Shown: one piece after another, positions 32,536 to 41,929 of the stretch
Numbering within the stretch: position 1 is the first letter of the stretch
Layout of the letters: each line of letters starts with the position of its first letter
NCBI GenBank assembly: GCA_964587885.1
Contig: CAZPME010000011.1
Location: 1-61,006, forward strand
DNA: 61,006 nt
Direction: 5' to 3'
Source of the DNA: UBA60 sp964587885
Lineage (GTDB): Archaea > Thermoplasmatota > Poseidoniia > Poseidoniales > Poseidoniaceae
Notes under the pieces: generated by a model
Database searches by the model: none
What the model was told of the DNA's origin: nothing
What the model saw: the letters and a program-made list of their open reading frames with translations, nothing else
Position numbers and translations under genes: made by a program

Positions 32536-35286
32536 TTATTCATCCCCTTGAGTTGCATCATCTTTCGGCATGAGCCAATGCTCTTGGCGCGGTGACAATG
32601 GTCGCTTCATCCATAGTGGACGCCTCTCACCGCGTGGATGAGTTTCTCGCTCTTTGGCCCACTCATTCCACTTCTTGTAATGCGCCATCGATTTATTCAT
32701 ATCTACTTCAACATCGCCATACAATTCATCCTCATTAGGACGCGATAACCATACCTTTTGCAACCAACAATGAGACCCACTAATCGGGTCCGGCTGGACT
32801 GCATGAGTGATATTTTGGTGAACTCCACCATCACGCCACCAAATACGATTCGTATCTGCATCTGCGGACTTGAAAGGTTCAATTCCTGACGTCGTGCGCA
32901 TTCGCATTTTGCCATTGCCACGGTCTTCGATTTTGACCTCATTGGTCATGAAACGGTTGCCTCGGTCCTGCTGGCGTCGCCATCGTCCGATATGATGTGA
33001 GCAACCGACTACTCCTGGCTTGATGCCTTCAGTCACCCATACCTTGTCGACGAACCAACCGATTTCGGTCTTTATTTTCAATAACTCGCCTTCGCTAACA
33101 CCAAGTTTTGCAGCATCTTTAGGATGAATCCAAATCGGATTTTTATGGGCGATTTCAACCAACCACTTAGAATTAGCACTGCGTGAATGAATGTGTTGAG
33201 GAAGACGGAAATTAGGTAGGAGACAGTACTCGTCTTCCCCTTGTAAATTGGAAGGATGGACATGACTATTGATGCGATAATGAGGGATTGCATGCTCAGG
33301 ATATCCAAATTCAACCATAGTTGGAGAATAGAATTCCTGCTTGCCACTAGGGGTCGGCCAACCTTCCTCCTCATGCTTGTTATAGGTGGCTGGCTCGATA
33401 AGGAAAGCACCGTGCTTTCGCATGTACTCAAGTTCGCTAATACCTTCCTCTGCCGCGGCCTTTGGTAGCCCGGGCACTCGCTCAAAGGTGTACTGATAAT
33501 ATTCGTCGATAGTAATCTTCTCACCTTCTCGGTACGGACTCATGAAGTGTTCTCGGATTCCCATCGTACCATCATCGATGCGCCATGATAATTCATTCCA
33601 AAACTCATCTTCTTCCCAAACTTCACCGGGGTTGACCTCATGGGTGAACTCGACCTCCCGTCCTTCTCGGCGGGCGAATTCCCGTAACACTGGCTGACGG
33701 AATGCCACCCATTTGCCTGCGCTAGTGGCGTAAGAATTGATGTCGTGACGTTCAGCTGAATGACCCATTGGTAGAACATAATCAGCGAAAAATGCGGTCT
33801 CATTCCACGTTGGTGTCATCGCCACGTGACATCCTATTGAATCCTCATTTTGCAGCATCTCCATCCACGAAAAGCCGTCTGGATATGTCCAGACCGGATT
33901 GAAAACACGGGTGAAATAAACATCCATCGTACCGCGACCTTCCTTTACCAAGTGTGGTAAAATATGGCTCATCTCAAAATGCGACATCGTATATTCAGGA
34001 GGAAAATGCAACTCATTCCAACCGTCAGGGTCAGGCGGCTCGTCAAATAATGTCGGTTTGAACTTGGCCCAAGAATTAGGCGCAGTCCCGCCTTTGGTGC
34101 CAACTGAGCCTGTTAATACATTGAGGAAATGCAAAGTTCGAGATACTTGCCAACCGCCGAGATTACCAATGCTGGCGCTACGCCACACGTGACTTGATAG
34201 AGCTGAGCCAGCATTAGCGACAATCTCGCCAACTTCAATTACTTGCTCAACCGGTATTCGACATTCCTGCGCGGCAAATTCCGGAGTATACATGGCGTAT
34301 TCTAGTTTCATTAATTCGATGAATGTCTCAAAGGTGCAAGGCTGTTCGGGATGATCGGCTGCCAACCACATCTCCCAATTTACCCACTTTTCCAAAAACT
34401 CACGGTCATATGTTCCAGCATCGAGAATCATCTTCGCCCATGTAAGGAATAAAGCCGACTCACTCCCCGGCCAAGTCGGCAACCAGTGGTCAGCCATTGA
34501 GGCGGTATTGGATAAACGTGGGTCTATTACGATGAGTTTAGCTCCATCCATCATACCCTCAAGGATTCTTTGGGCATGGGGATTGAAGTAATGGCCAGTC
34601 TCCAAATGTGAAGAGGTCAACAAGATTACCTTGGCATTGGCGTGGTCAGGACTTGGCCGGTCGTGTTTATGCCACAGAGCATAACCGGTACGCGCTCCAG
34701 CAGAGCAGATATTGGTGTGACTATTGTGGCCGTCAACTCCCCATGCTTTGAGCACCCGATTGGTATATCCTTCATGTCCTGGACGGCCGACATGGTAGAC
34801 AACGCGGTCTTTGGCACCGGTCTTGAGACTGGAGCGAATCTTGGAGGAAATCTCATCCAACGCTTCGTCCCAAGTAATCTTCTCCCACTCTCCAGAACCA
34901 CGCTCGCCCTTACGGCGTAGGGGATGCATGATTCTCTCAGTATCCTTGATTTGGTTGATGGTTGCAGGACCTTTGGCACAATTTCTACCCCGCGAACCGG
35001 GGTGATGTGGGTTGCCTTCGAACTTCTGAATTTCACCACTGTCTTTGTCGACATATGCCATCAGCCCACAGGCCGATTCGCAATTGAAACAAGTTGTCGG
35101 CACTAAAGAATAATTTCGCTCAACCCGCTTAGGCCACGCTTGAGCATCGAGTTCCATGTGATCGTGCCAATGTTCAGATTCAGGGAACTTACGCAACGGT
35201 AACTGTAGTGGCTCTGGTGTCAACTTATCCAGATTTGGAATAATACGCAGACTCTGTGCGATGCGTTCAATAAACGATTTCGCCAT
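32536..35286 (-). CDS. Molybdopterin oxidoreductase catalytic subunit, possibly SoeA-like
   Basis: A 916-residue member of the DMSO reductase superfamily. Residues about 60-105 bind a [4Fe-4S] cluster (TTCFNCESACGLM and GRNCAKGPA). Residues about 185-200 hold NSHTNICSAGARTGYALW, where the Cys is the probable molybdenum ligand. The C-terminal cofactor-binding barrel includes LLPNFRLPQHIHSRS and HPKDAAKLGVSEGELL. No twin-arginine or other signal is present, so the subunit should face the cytoplasm, as in sulfite dehydrogenase SoeA. Polysulfide, thiosulfate or tetrathionate reductases normally have signals. A GAGGTGA site sets the start at 35286. Confidence 0.88.
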   Translation of the reverse strand: MAKSFIERIAQSLRIIPNLDKLTPEPLQLPLRKFPESEHWHDHMELDAQAWPKRVERNYSLVPTTCFNCESACGLMAYVDKDSGEIQKFEGNPHHPGSRGRNCAKGPATINQIKDTERIMHPLRRKGERGSGEWEKITWDEALDEISSKIRSSLKTGAKDRVVYHVGRPGHEGYTNRVLKAWGVDGHNSHTNICSAGARTGYALWHKHDRPSPDHANAKVILLTSSHLETGHYFNPHAQRILEGMMDGAKLIVIDPRLSNTASMADHWLPTWPGSESALFLTWAKMILDAGTYDREFLEKWVNWEMWLAADHPEQPCTFETFIELMKLEYAMYTPEFAAQECRIPVEQVIEVGEIVANAGSALSSHVWRSASIGNLGGWQVSRTLHFLNVLTGSVGTKGGTAPNSWAKFKPTLFDEPPDPDGWNELHFPPEYTMSHFEMSHILPHLVKEGRGTMDVYFTRVFNPVWTYPDGFSWMEMLQNEDSIGCHVAMTPTWNETAFFADYVLPMGHSAERHDINSYATSAGKWVAFRQPVLREFARREGREVEFTHEVNPGEVWEEDEFWNELSWRIDDGTMGIREHFMSPYREGEKITIDEYYQYTFERVPGLPKAAAEEGISELEYMRKHGAFLIEPATYNKHEEEGWPTPSGKQEFYSPTMVEFGYPEHAIPHYRINSHVHPSNLQGEDEYCLLPNFRLPQHIHSRSANSKWLVEIAHKNPIWIHPKDAAKLGVSEGELLKIKTEIGWFVDKVWVTEGIKPGVVGCSHHIGRWRRQQDRGNRFMTNEVKIEDRGNGKMRMRTTSGIEPFKSADADTNRIWWRDGGVHQNITHAVQPDPISGSHCWLQKVWLSRPNEDELYGDVEVDMNKSMAHYKKWNEWAKERETHPRGERRPLWMKRPLSPRQEHWLMPKDDATQGDE

Positions 35287-35296
35287 CTCATTCACC

Positions 35297-36724
35297 TCAG
35301 ATTAGGGGCGCTGTTTGCGCCGCGCGGATTTCATGTAACAGATGCTTGTAGCCGACAATGTAAATGGCAATGATACCAACTGCTGAAAGCATCCAATAAT
35401 TTGGGAAAAGGAAGTAGAGAACGAAGATGCCGCCGAACAAGGCCATCTCAAGGGTGGCCTTGAAAGCGATTTTTAAATCGCTTTGTTCAGACCACATCAC
35501 ACGGCCCTTGGCCTGCTTGAGTAACCAACCTGTGTAAGCACCCGTCATCCAAGCGAGTGGTATACCTGCTACTGCAAGCATTTCGTGAGTGATGGGTAGG
35601 GCAATGGGGCTCAACTCCAATGCGATGTGGGCCGCGACTATCGCTCCGAATCCAGACAAAATGTAGGCACCACGCACGAGCCACGAAGACCAATTCGGGC
35701 GTAAGAGCACATAGATGAAACGCATGGGCTTGTCTAAATCTTTGACTAATAATAGGCCCGTAAGACCAAGAAGGCCGATGGAAGCCGTAGCATACATTGC
35801 CAGTTCTCGCCCGTCAATCCAACCAGCTAATAATGCGACGATGAGAAGAATATAGAAGCCGGTCGCAGCAGCTTTGGTAACGATATAACCCGCGACCTCC
35901 CAATCCCACAATATCCCCTTTGACGGGGCATCATAAGTGCGACGAGGACCTTTTTCGCCCCTTTCATCCAATTTTTCCATGACATCATGAATAATGGCGC
36001 GGTCACGAGGGTTAGCCTCCTTGGCCTTCATTTCCAGCGCTAATTGTACCAACATTGACGGCGTGTCGGCAGCATCGAGACGGCGGTCAGCATACTTCGC
36101 AAAATGCCCAACTCCACCCGATTGAGTAGTCCACATACCATCGCCAGTCAATGCCGTAGCAGCAGGATTGAGCATCGCTTCACTACCGTTGACATAGAAT
36201 AGATTTGGCTTAGCTCCTGATTCTGGCTTGCGCACCCGCACATCATTTTCGGAAATGCGAACTGAAATTGCTGAATCGGGGTCATCTAAGTCTCCTGAGA
36301 TTATTGATTCAGTTGGACAGACAACTACACAGGCCGGCTCATATGCCGCTTCAATACGATGAGCGCAATAATTACACTTCGCCGCAGTTCCCTTATTCGG
36401 GTCAATATACAAGGCATCATATGGGCATGCTTGCATACATGATTTACAGCCAATACACCGCTCATCATCAAAGTCGACAATGCCATCTTTACGGGAGAAT
36501 AATGCGCTAGTCGGACATATCTCTGTGCAAGGTGAATCCTCACAATGATTACAACGATGAACACTAAATTCACGCGAAGAATTCGGATATGTTCCTGTCT
36601 CAATATACTTAACGTGAGTACGATTAACTCCAATCGGAACATCGTGTTCCGACTTACAGGCAACAGTACAGGCGTGACAACCAATGCAGGTTCGATTATC
36701 AATTACGAAACCATAGTTGACCAT
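35297..36724 (-). CDS. Fused ferredoxin (DmsB-like) and NrfD/PsrC-like membrane subunit
   Basis: A 475-residue fusion. Residues 1-160 bind four [4Fe-4S] clusters, with Cys groups CIGCHACTVAC, CNHCEDSPCTEICP, CIGCKSCMQACP, and CNYCAHRIEAAYEPACVVVCP. Residues from about 285 form an NrfD/PsrC-like quinone-reactive membrane domain, with several helices and the family-like DKPMRFIYVLLRPNWSSWL. In related enzymes these are two separate subunits (B and C). Electrons would pass from the molybdenum site through these clusters to membrane quinone, or the reverse. It lies 10 bases upstream of the catalytic subunit. Confidence 0.9.
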   Translation of the reverse strand: MVNYGFVIDNRTCIGCHACTVACKSEHDVPIGVNRTHVKYIETGTYPNSSREFSVHRCNHCEDSPCTEICPTSALFSRKDGIVDFDDERCIGCKSCMQACPYDALYIDPNKGTAAKCNYCAHRIEAAYEPACVVVCPTESIISGDLDDPDSAISVRISENDVRVRKPESGAKPNLFYVNGSEAMLNPAATALTGDGMWTTQSGGVGHFAKYADRRLDAADTPSMLVQLALEMKAKEANPRDRAIIHDVMEKLDERGEKGPRRTYDAPSKGILWDWEVAGYIVTKAAATGFYILLIVALLAGWIDGRELAMYATASIGLLGLTGLLLVKDLDKPMRFIYVLLRPNWSSWLVRGAYILSGFGAIVAAHIALELSPIALPITHEMLAVAGIPLAWMTGAYTGWLLKQAKGRVMWSEQSDLKIAFKATLEMALFGGIFVLYFLFPNYWMLSAVGIIAIYIVGYKHLLHEIRAAQTAPLI

Positions 36725-36775
36725 CTTCTCGCCTCTGTATCGCTATGTTTGCACAGTCATCCTGTTCATCGGAAA

Positions 36776-36976
36776 TTATCGATAAAGAAGACTTCCGAAC
36801 ATCATAAAAATTCCCAATAGGTAGTACATCGCCTGATTAAAAATGTATGATTTAGGCGCTGCTTCTTTGGTTACCCAACCTTTACCCCTCACATGTGTTC
36901 CTCCTTTGAACATGCAAAATCCTGCATAAATCAGCAGGAGCACACCAATGATTGGACCAAACAATAACCTCTCCAT
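36776..36976 (-). CDS. Small two-helix membrane protein of the molybdenum operon
   Basis: A 66-residue protein starting at the ATG at 36976 (MERLLFGPII). It has two hydrophobic helices (IIGVLLLIYAGFCMF and NQAMYYLLGIFMMFGSLLY) separated by a basic loop (HVRGKGWVTKEAAPKS). I know of no named family. It lies 51 bases upstream of the Fe-S/NrfD gene and downstream of the DoxX-like gene, so it is probably part of the same transcript and may be a small membrane subunit. Confidence 0.65.
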   Translation of the reverse strand: MERLLFGPIIGVLLLIYAGFCMFKGGTHVRGKGWVTKEAAPKSYIFNQAMYYLLGIFMMFGSLLYR

Positions 36977-37042
36977 AGCACAATCAATACGATGGTAGCA
37001 ATTGTAGTTTATAATCAAAACCAGCCAAATAATAGCGCCTAT

Positions 37043-37678
37043 TTATTGCATCTCTGATAGGCCAGCACTAATTTGAGCTTCTTCAACCGCTTCTATTGCC
37101 TCATGGTCAATGTAGAACCTATAGGTTAATGCAGTCATAATGAGGAATGTTCCGTGCTCCCACAATTCGGTTCTATCACCAAATAATATATCCATTACCA
37201 TGAATGCTACGAATAGCAAACTGCTAATCTTGAATGCAAGTCGGTGTATGGTTTGAGTTGCAAAGGCTTTGTTAGCCTCAAGAGCATTCTCCATCTGCCT
37301 TGGAAGAAGAGGCTTGTAGAATAGAATACTAAGGAATGCTACACCTAACATTACCTCTATTACGCCGACAATATACAATGACCCAAGGGCTAGTTGAGAA
37401 GATAGCCCAAGTCTAGCAAAATAACCTATTACTTTTTCATCACGATTAACTCCGAACCAGCCATTTGGCTCTGTTGGCTGATAGGTATATGCAACTGTGC
37501 CATTCAAATCAACAATAGCTGCCTTGGTAGAATAACCATTGAAATTGACTATGTTTTCACCGTTGAAAAATTTATCAAGTCCATTCAATAACCAAAAGAG
37601 GCCCAAGAATAGATACAATATCACTATGAAATCGAGTTTGCGATCAATCCAAATCAACGCTTTAGATATTGAAGACAT
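37043..37678 (-). CDS. DoxX-like four-helix membrane protein
   Basis: A 211-residue protein with about four membrane helices: FIVILYLFLGLFWLLNGLDK, ALGSLYIVGVIEVMLGVAFL, SSLLFVAFMVMDILFG and GTFLIMTALTYRF. The opening helix ending in NGLDKF resembles the DoxX/DoxD superfamily, which includes the small subunit of thiosulfate:quinone oxidoreductase. A loop between helices 1 and 2 has an NFNGYSTKA...PTEPNGWFG region. In-frame ATGs at 37711 and 37732 would extend it; 37678 is nearest the first helix. It is the first gene of the molybdenum operon by order. Family assignment is tentative. Confidence 0.6.
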   Translation of the reverse strand: MSSISKALIWIDRKLDFIVILYLFLGLFWLLNGLDKFFNGENIVNFNGYSTKAAIVDLNGTVAYTYQPTEPNGWFGVNRDEKVIGYFARLGLSSQLALGSLYIVGVIEVMLGVAFLSILFYKPLLPRQMENALEANKAFATQTIHRLAFKISSLLFVAFMVMDILFGDRTELWEHGTFLIMTALTYRFYIDHEAIEAVEEAQISAGLSEMQ

Positions 37679-37792
37679 GGGAATGTTGGATTTTTCGTAG
37701 CAATTAGTCATTGTGCAAAATGTTACCGACAACTATTATTCCGTTTGCCAAATCAATAAATCCAAAGGACTCTATATTCAATAATCATACCT

Positions 37793-37870
37793 TGGAGCCA
37801 CAGGGGTGACTCGAACACCCGGCCTCGTGATTACGAATCACGCGCTCTACCAAAACTAAGCTACAGTGGC
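37793..37870 (-). tRNA. tRNA-Thr (anticodon CGU), CCA encoded
   Basis: The minus strand folds into a complete cloverleaf. The 7-bp acceptor stem (GCCACTG/CTGTGGC) has a U:U mismatch at 6:67. The anticodon stem CGTGA/TCACG encloses loop TTCGTAA with anticodon CGT. The T arm is GGGTG-TTCGAGT-CACCC. The discriminator is U73, as usual for archaeal threonine tRNAs, followed by encoded CCA. There is no intron. It is divergent from the ABC-F gene. Confidence 0.93.
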
Positions 37871-37958
37871 TGTGCGCCGTCATCTTAGCCGTTGGCATAA
37901 GCAAATCGGTTAGCATCGCGACCGTATGGGTCATGTAGTGTAGGCATGAGGGCCGAAC

Positions 37959-39593
37959 ATGGTGCGAGAGTTGATTCGGGTCGATGATATCCATCGCTCT
38001 TTTGGTCCAATCAATGTTCTTGAAGGAGTCAATCTCCGTATTGAAGAGGGCGACCGCATCGGCATTGTCGGCCATAATGGAGCCGGAAAAACCACCTTAC
38101 TCAATACCATTAGTCAGCGTAATCCTGACATGGGTGAAGTGACCTATGCGCCCGGATTACGGGTTGCCTATCTTACCCAAATTCGCGATATTGATGAAAA
38201 TGCAACCCTTGAAGCCGAACTGGACCGCAAGGGCCGCCAATTTGAAGAGTTAGATGGAGAGATTGCCGAATTGGAAGCGGCTATGGCTGACCCAGCATTT
38301 TATGAAGGAAATTGGCAAGTCAAAATGGACCGTTATCAGGAATTACAAACACTTAGTGCCAAGAGTGGTGGTGCTAACGTCGCAACCCGGGCAGTAGGGA
38401 TTCTCGAAGCCCTAGGTTTGAGTCATCACCCAATGGATGTACCTTTGCGGTCGTTATCTGGTGGTGAGCGCGCTAAGGTTGCACTCGCCCGACAACTGGT
38501 TGGACTTTCCGAAATTGAAGTCCTATTTCTCGACGAGCCAACCAACCATCTTGACCTAGAAACTCTTGATTGGCTAGAAGATTTTCTCGCCGAATATCAA
38601 GGCTCGTTAATCATGGTCAGTCACGACCGCTATTTCCTCGACCGAACCTGCAACCACATCTTGGAGGTACACAATGCTCAGGCCACGGGTTACAAAGGAA
38701 ATTATTCGGCCTTCCTCCAACAAAAAGAATTGTTTTTGCAGACATTAGAAGACCGTATTGCTAAATCTGAAAAAGAGGTTAAACGTATTACTGGAGCGCT
38801 GAAATCAATGAAGCGAGCAAATAAATACGATAAATCAATCTCGCAGAAACACTTCATGCTGATGCGCGAACAACGTCAACTAAAGTGGATGAAATCATTG
38901 CGCCCCAAACAACGCAAAGCCCTCAATTTCTCGCTCACATCAACCGATAAATCTTCGCTTGACGTGCTTGAATTGCGTAATGTTAATCTCGCCTTTGAAG
39001 GGCTAAAATCACCGATTCTAAAACAGGTAAGTGCAGCAGTAAGCCGCGGGCAAAAAATCGGAATTGTCGGCGGAAATGGAGTTGGGAAAACCACTCTCTT
39101 ACGAACTCTAATCGGAGAAATCGCAATTGATGATGGCGTGGTTGAAATACAGCCAGGTGCTGAGATTGGTTATTTCCATCAAGATCATCGAACTTTAGAT
39201 TTCAATCTAACTCCTGTTGAACAGGTACAACGCTTGAAACCGCGCATGGAATATGGTGATATTCGCGCCATGCTCGGTCGGTTTCAATTTGACCGAGAAC
39301 AGGTGACTACCAAACTTGAATCACTTTCTGGAGGTGAGCGAGCGCGTATCGCCCTGCTCAAACTTTTACTTGAAGAGAATAATTTACTCTTGCTCGACGA
39401 ACCGACCAATCATTTAGATACAGACGCTAAAGAAGCGGTAGAGGAAGCCTTCAAAGAATATGATGGAAGTATTATCGTTGTCAGTCACGACCGCTGGTTT
39501 CTTGATTCAATTTGTGATACGATTTGGCATTTGTCCGGTAATGGGAATCTCAAAATTATTCCCGGAAATTATTCTCACGCCTTTAGAAAATAA
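37959..39593 (+). CDS. ABC-F family ATPase
   Basis: A 544-residue soluble protein with two ABC ATPase domains and no membrane segments. Walker A motifs are GHNGAGKTT and GGNGVGKTT; signature motifs are LSGGERAKVAL and LSGGERARIAL; Walker B motifs are LFLDEPTNHLD and LLLDEPTNHLD. The charged inter-domain linker lies around residues 245-310. ABC-F proteins bind the ribosome and resolve stalled or antibiotic-blocked states. The first domain has an insertion (LEAELDRKGRQFEELD) like the arm of the family. The target here is unknown. Confidence 0.95.
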   Translation: MVRELIRVDDIHRSFGPINVLEGVNLRIEEGDRIGIVGHNGAGKTTLLNTISQRNPDMGEVTYAPGLRVAYLTQIRDIDENATLEAELDRKGRQFEELDGEIAELEAAMADPAFYEGNWQVKMDRYQELQTLSAKSGGANVATRAVGILEALGLSHHPMDVPLRSLSGGERAKVALARQLVGLSEIEVLFLDEPTNHLDLETLDWLEDFLAEYQGSLIMVSHDRYFLDRTCNHILEVHNAQATGYKGNYSAFLQQKELFLQTLEDRIAKSEKEVKRITGALKSMKRANKYDKSISQKHFMLMREQRQLKWMKSLRPKQRKALNFSLTSTDKSSLDVLELRNVNLAFEGLKSPILKQVSAAVSRGQKIGIVGGNGVGKTTLLRTLIGEIAIDDGVVEIQPGAEIGYFHQDHRTLDFNLTPVEQVQRLKPRMEYGDIRAMLGRFQFDREQVTTKLESLSGGERARIALLKLLLEENNLLLLDEPTNHLDTDAKEAVEEAFKEYDGSIIVVSHDRWFLDSICDTIWHLSGNGNLKIIPGNYSHAFRK

Positions 39594-39722
39594 GTTTCCG
39601 CATATCGGCATGTACGCGTAAAGTCGCACCGAATAATGTCGTAATATGCGTATTAATGACCTATTTCACACCATGTCGGCGTTAGGTTTATCCCTTTCAA
39701 GGTGAAATCACAATTGAAAGAG

Positions 39723-40598
39723 ATGGATGAAAATAGGATCTTGGGGTCGATGGAAAAAGGTGGATTCGGCACCTCAGTCAACTTCGATATCGATGATGCG
39801 CCAATGCCTGTACGTCGGCGTAAAAATCAATTTTGGCTGCGCGCTGGTGCAGAAATTGTAGAAAAAATCGGCCTCCTAGGTCTATCTCCACAGGAGTTCG
39901 GCACTCGTACCAAACAACTTTTCGACGAATTTGATGCTGATGAATCAGGAACTATTGATATCAACGAACTGAGTACTGCTATTAACGAATTAGGACTCGA
40001 CTTCAACGATACTCAAATAGAAGAAATATTCTCCTCAGTCGAGCATACTGATGAAGGTGAAATCGACTTTAAACACTTTGAAGAATTATTGCTAATTTTG
40101 CTCCAACAATCAAAATCACCCCAGTCTGTCCACAATGCCTGTCCCGGATGTGGAGCTGAAATTGATCACGGTGAATGGCTCGACTGTTTGGTCGGTTTTG
40201 TTTCCGGTGCGCATGCCCATGTTAGTGATAGTCCAGTCAAAGCAAGAATTGTCCAAACCTTACGCAATGAAGTTCAGCGTATGCAAGTCCCGCACCCTAT
40301 TGATGATTGGGAATTAGCCGTTGTCGAGCGTTTAAACAGTGAAATCGCTCGAATTGTTCAAGCCGAAGTCACCCGAGTAGCGATGGAAAATAATAGCGCC
40401 GAACACGATGAAAACATCCGTCGTCAAGCCTATATCGATGCTCAAGAAGAGATGATTCCGATACTAACTGAACAAATCCGACAACAGGTCGAAGCAGAAC
40501 TCGCTCCGCGTATTGAAATCCAGCTACGTCAACAACTTGAAGCCGAAATGTGGGATAAGTTTGAGGCTGAATGGCGACAGAGAAGTAGTCAAGAGTAA
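39723..40598 (+). CDS. EF-hand protein with C-terminal coiled coil
   Basis: A 291-residue protein (an in-frame GTG at 39702 would extend it). A canonical EF-hand loop DADESGTIDINE follows a helix (GTRTKQLFDEF) and precedes a second, weaker loop (EHTDEGEIDFKH) whose last ligand position is His. Together they form a calmodulin-like pair. A CPGC pair lies just after, with a further Cys in DCLVG. Residues about 190-290 are a charged helix rich in Q, E and R, probably a coiled coil. It is probably cytoplasmic because no signal is present. The amidohydrolase gene follows after 3 bases. Confidence 0.82.
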   Translation: MDENRILGSMEKGGFGTSVNFDIDDAPMPVRRRKNQFWLRAGAEIVEKIGLLGLSPQEFGTRTKQLFDEFDADESGTIDINELSTAINELGLDFNDTQIEEIFSSVEHTDEGEIDFKHFEELLLILLQQSKSPQSVHNACPGCGAEIDHGEWLDCLVGFVSGAHAHVSDSPVKARIVQTLRNEVQRMQVPHPIDDWELAVVERLNSEIARIVQAEVTRVAMENNSAEHDENIRRQAYIDAQEEMIPILTEQIRQQVEAELAPRIEIQLRQQLEAEMWDKFEAEWRQRSSQE

Positions 40599-40601
40599 AC
40601 C

Positions 40602-41873
40602 GTGCTTAGCAAGGCTATGGACGAGGCTGCGGTACGTTATACCAATACCGTCCTTATCGACGATGATGGTGGACGTCATCTCGGGGATTTCTTACTTTTT
40701 GACAATGGCCATTGGGCACAATCAAATGGTGACGAGGACGTTAAAACAACAATCGATGGCTCTTCAAGACTGTTAACACGAACCTTTCAAAATTGGCATA
40801 CTCATCTTGCGATGATGCTCAATGCTCGTGATTTTTCCGACGGCTATCCACTCCAAGATTGGTTAGAAAAAGCAATTTTTCCAACCGAGGCTAAAATCAC
40901 TCCTGAACATGTGCGGGTTGGTACGACCGCTGCCGCTGCTGAAATGATTCGAACCGGCACCTCATTTGCCGCTGACATGTACTTCTTTCCTGCCACCGTT
41001 GCCGAAGTAATCGACCAAGCGGGGATTCGTGGTCTGTGCGGCGGGCCAGTCTCCGACCTTGCCTTGCCCAGCCATACCGATGCTGGAAGTGCATTAGCCG
41101 AACTTGATGGCCTGCTTTCTACCAATAATGATAACCCTAGAATTGAATATGCAATATCGACTCATTCGGTCTATCTGTGTGGCGAGGAAACCCTAATTCG
41201 CGCCCGTGATTTGGCCGAAAAACACGACGCAATCTGTCATATTCACGTCGGTGAGAACCGCAAGGAAGTAGCAGATTGTCATGCAAAGACCGGTATGTAT
41301 CCGGCCGAATATCTAGATAGTTTGGATTTCATGCGCGAAGGAACGATTTGTGCTCACTCAAGTTGGGTTAAGAAGTCAGAAATGACGATGATGGCCGCGC
41401 GTGGAGTGAAGGCGGTACACTGTCCAACATCGAATATGAAACTGGCCTGTGGGGGAACTCTCTCTCTTCCCGCCTATCGTAAAGCCGGAATTGATGTGCG
41501 AATCGGCACCGATGGCCCTGCCTCATCCGGTTCGGGTCTTGATATGCGCATTGAGGCAAAGTTTGCTTCTCTAGTTCAACGCCATGACCACTGGGATTCG
41601 ACCCTATTACCGGCCGCTGAAGCATTTGCCATGGCTACCAAAGGTAGCAAGGATTGGGCGGCATGGAATCTGGATGATATCAGAATGAGGCCTCTGGGGA
41701 GATCGTCAAATCGGCATTTGGCTAATTTGATTTTCAGTGGCGCTGATTGCCTTGACATGTGGGTTGAAGGAAAGGCTGTACGCCTTGATGGCGTCACTAA
41801 AACGGTGAATGAGAGTCAGGCCTGTGATGATCTCGACCGTATGGTCGACGCTTACTATGAAGGTCTAGAATAA
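40602..41873 (+). CDS. Amidohydrolase of the MtaD/SsnA-type deaminase family
   Basis: A 423-residue metal-dependent hydrolase related to methylthioadenosine/S-adenosylhomocysteine or guanine-type deaminases. Metal ligands are seen in QNWHTHLAMML (HxH), CHIHVGENRKEV, ICAHSSWVKKSE, and GTDGPASSGSGLDM (Asp). STHSVYLCGEE holds another conserved His. The length fits. GTG 40602 is the start, 3 bases after the EF-hand gene, so the two are probably co-translated. The exact substrate cannot be told. Confidence 0.9.
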   Translation: MLSKAMDEAAVRYTNTVLIDDDGGRHLGDFLLFDNGHWAQSNGDEDVKTTIDGSSRLLTRTFQNWHTHLAMMLNARDFSDGYPLQDWLEKAIFPTEAKITPEHVRVGTTAAAAEMIRTGTSFAADMYFFPATVAEVIDQAGIRGLCGGPVSDLALPSHTDAGSALAELDGLLSTNNDNPRIEYAISTHSVYLCGEETLIRARDLAEKHDAICHIHVGENRKEVADCHAKTGMYPAEYLDSLDFMREGTICAHSSWVKKSEMTMMAARGVKAVHCPTSNMKLACGGTLSLPAYRKAGIDVRIGTDGPASSGSGLDMRIEAKFASLVQRHDHWDSTLLPAAEAFAMATKGSKDWAAWNLDDIRMRPLGRSSNRHLANLIFSGADCLDMWVEGKAVRLDGVTKTVNESQACDDLDRMVDAYYEGLE

Positions 41874-41929
41874 CACTGACTTCAATGATTTGGCTTGGAA
41901 TTTATCAATTCATTTTGGCTTTGATCCAA

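Noticed and set aside
37785..38075. Open frame of 96 codons on the minus strand
   Set aside because: It runs antisense to the first part of the ABC-F gene and across the tRNA-Thr gene, and has no protein-like features.
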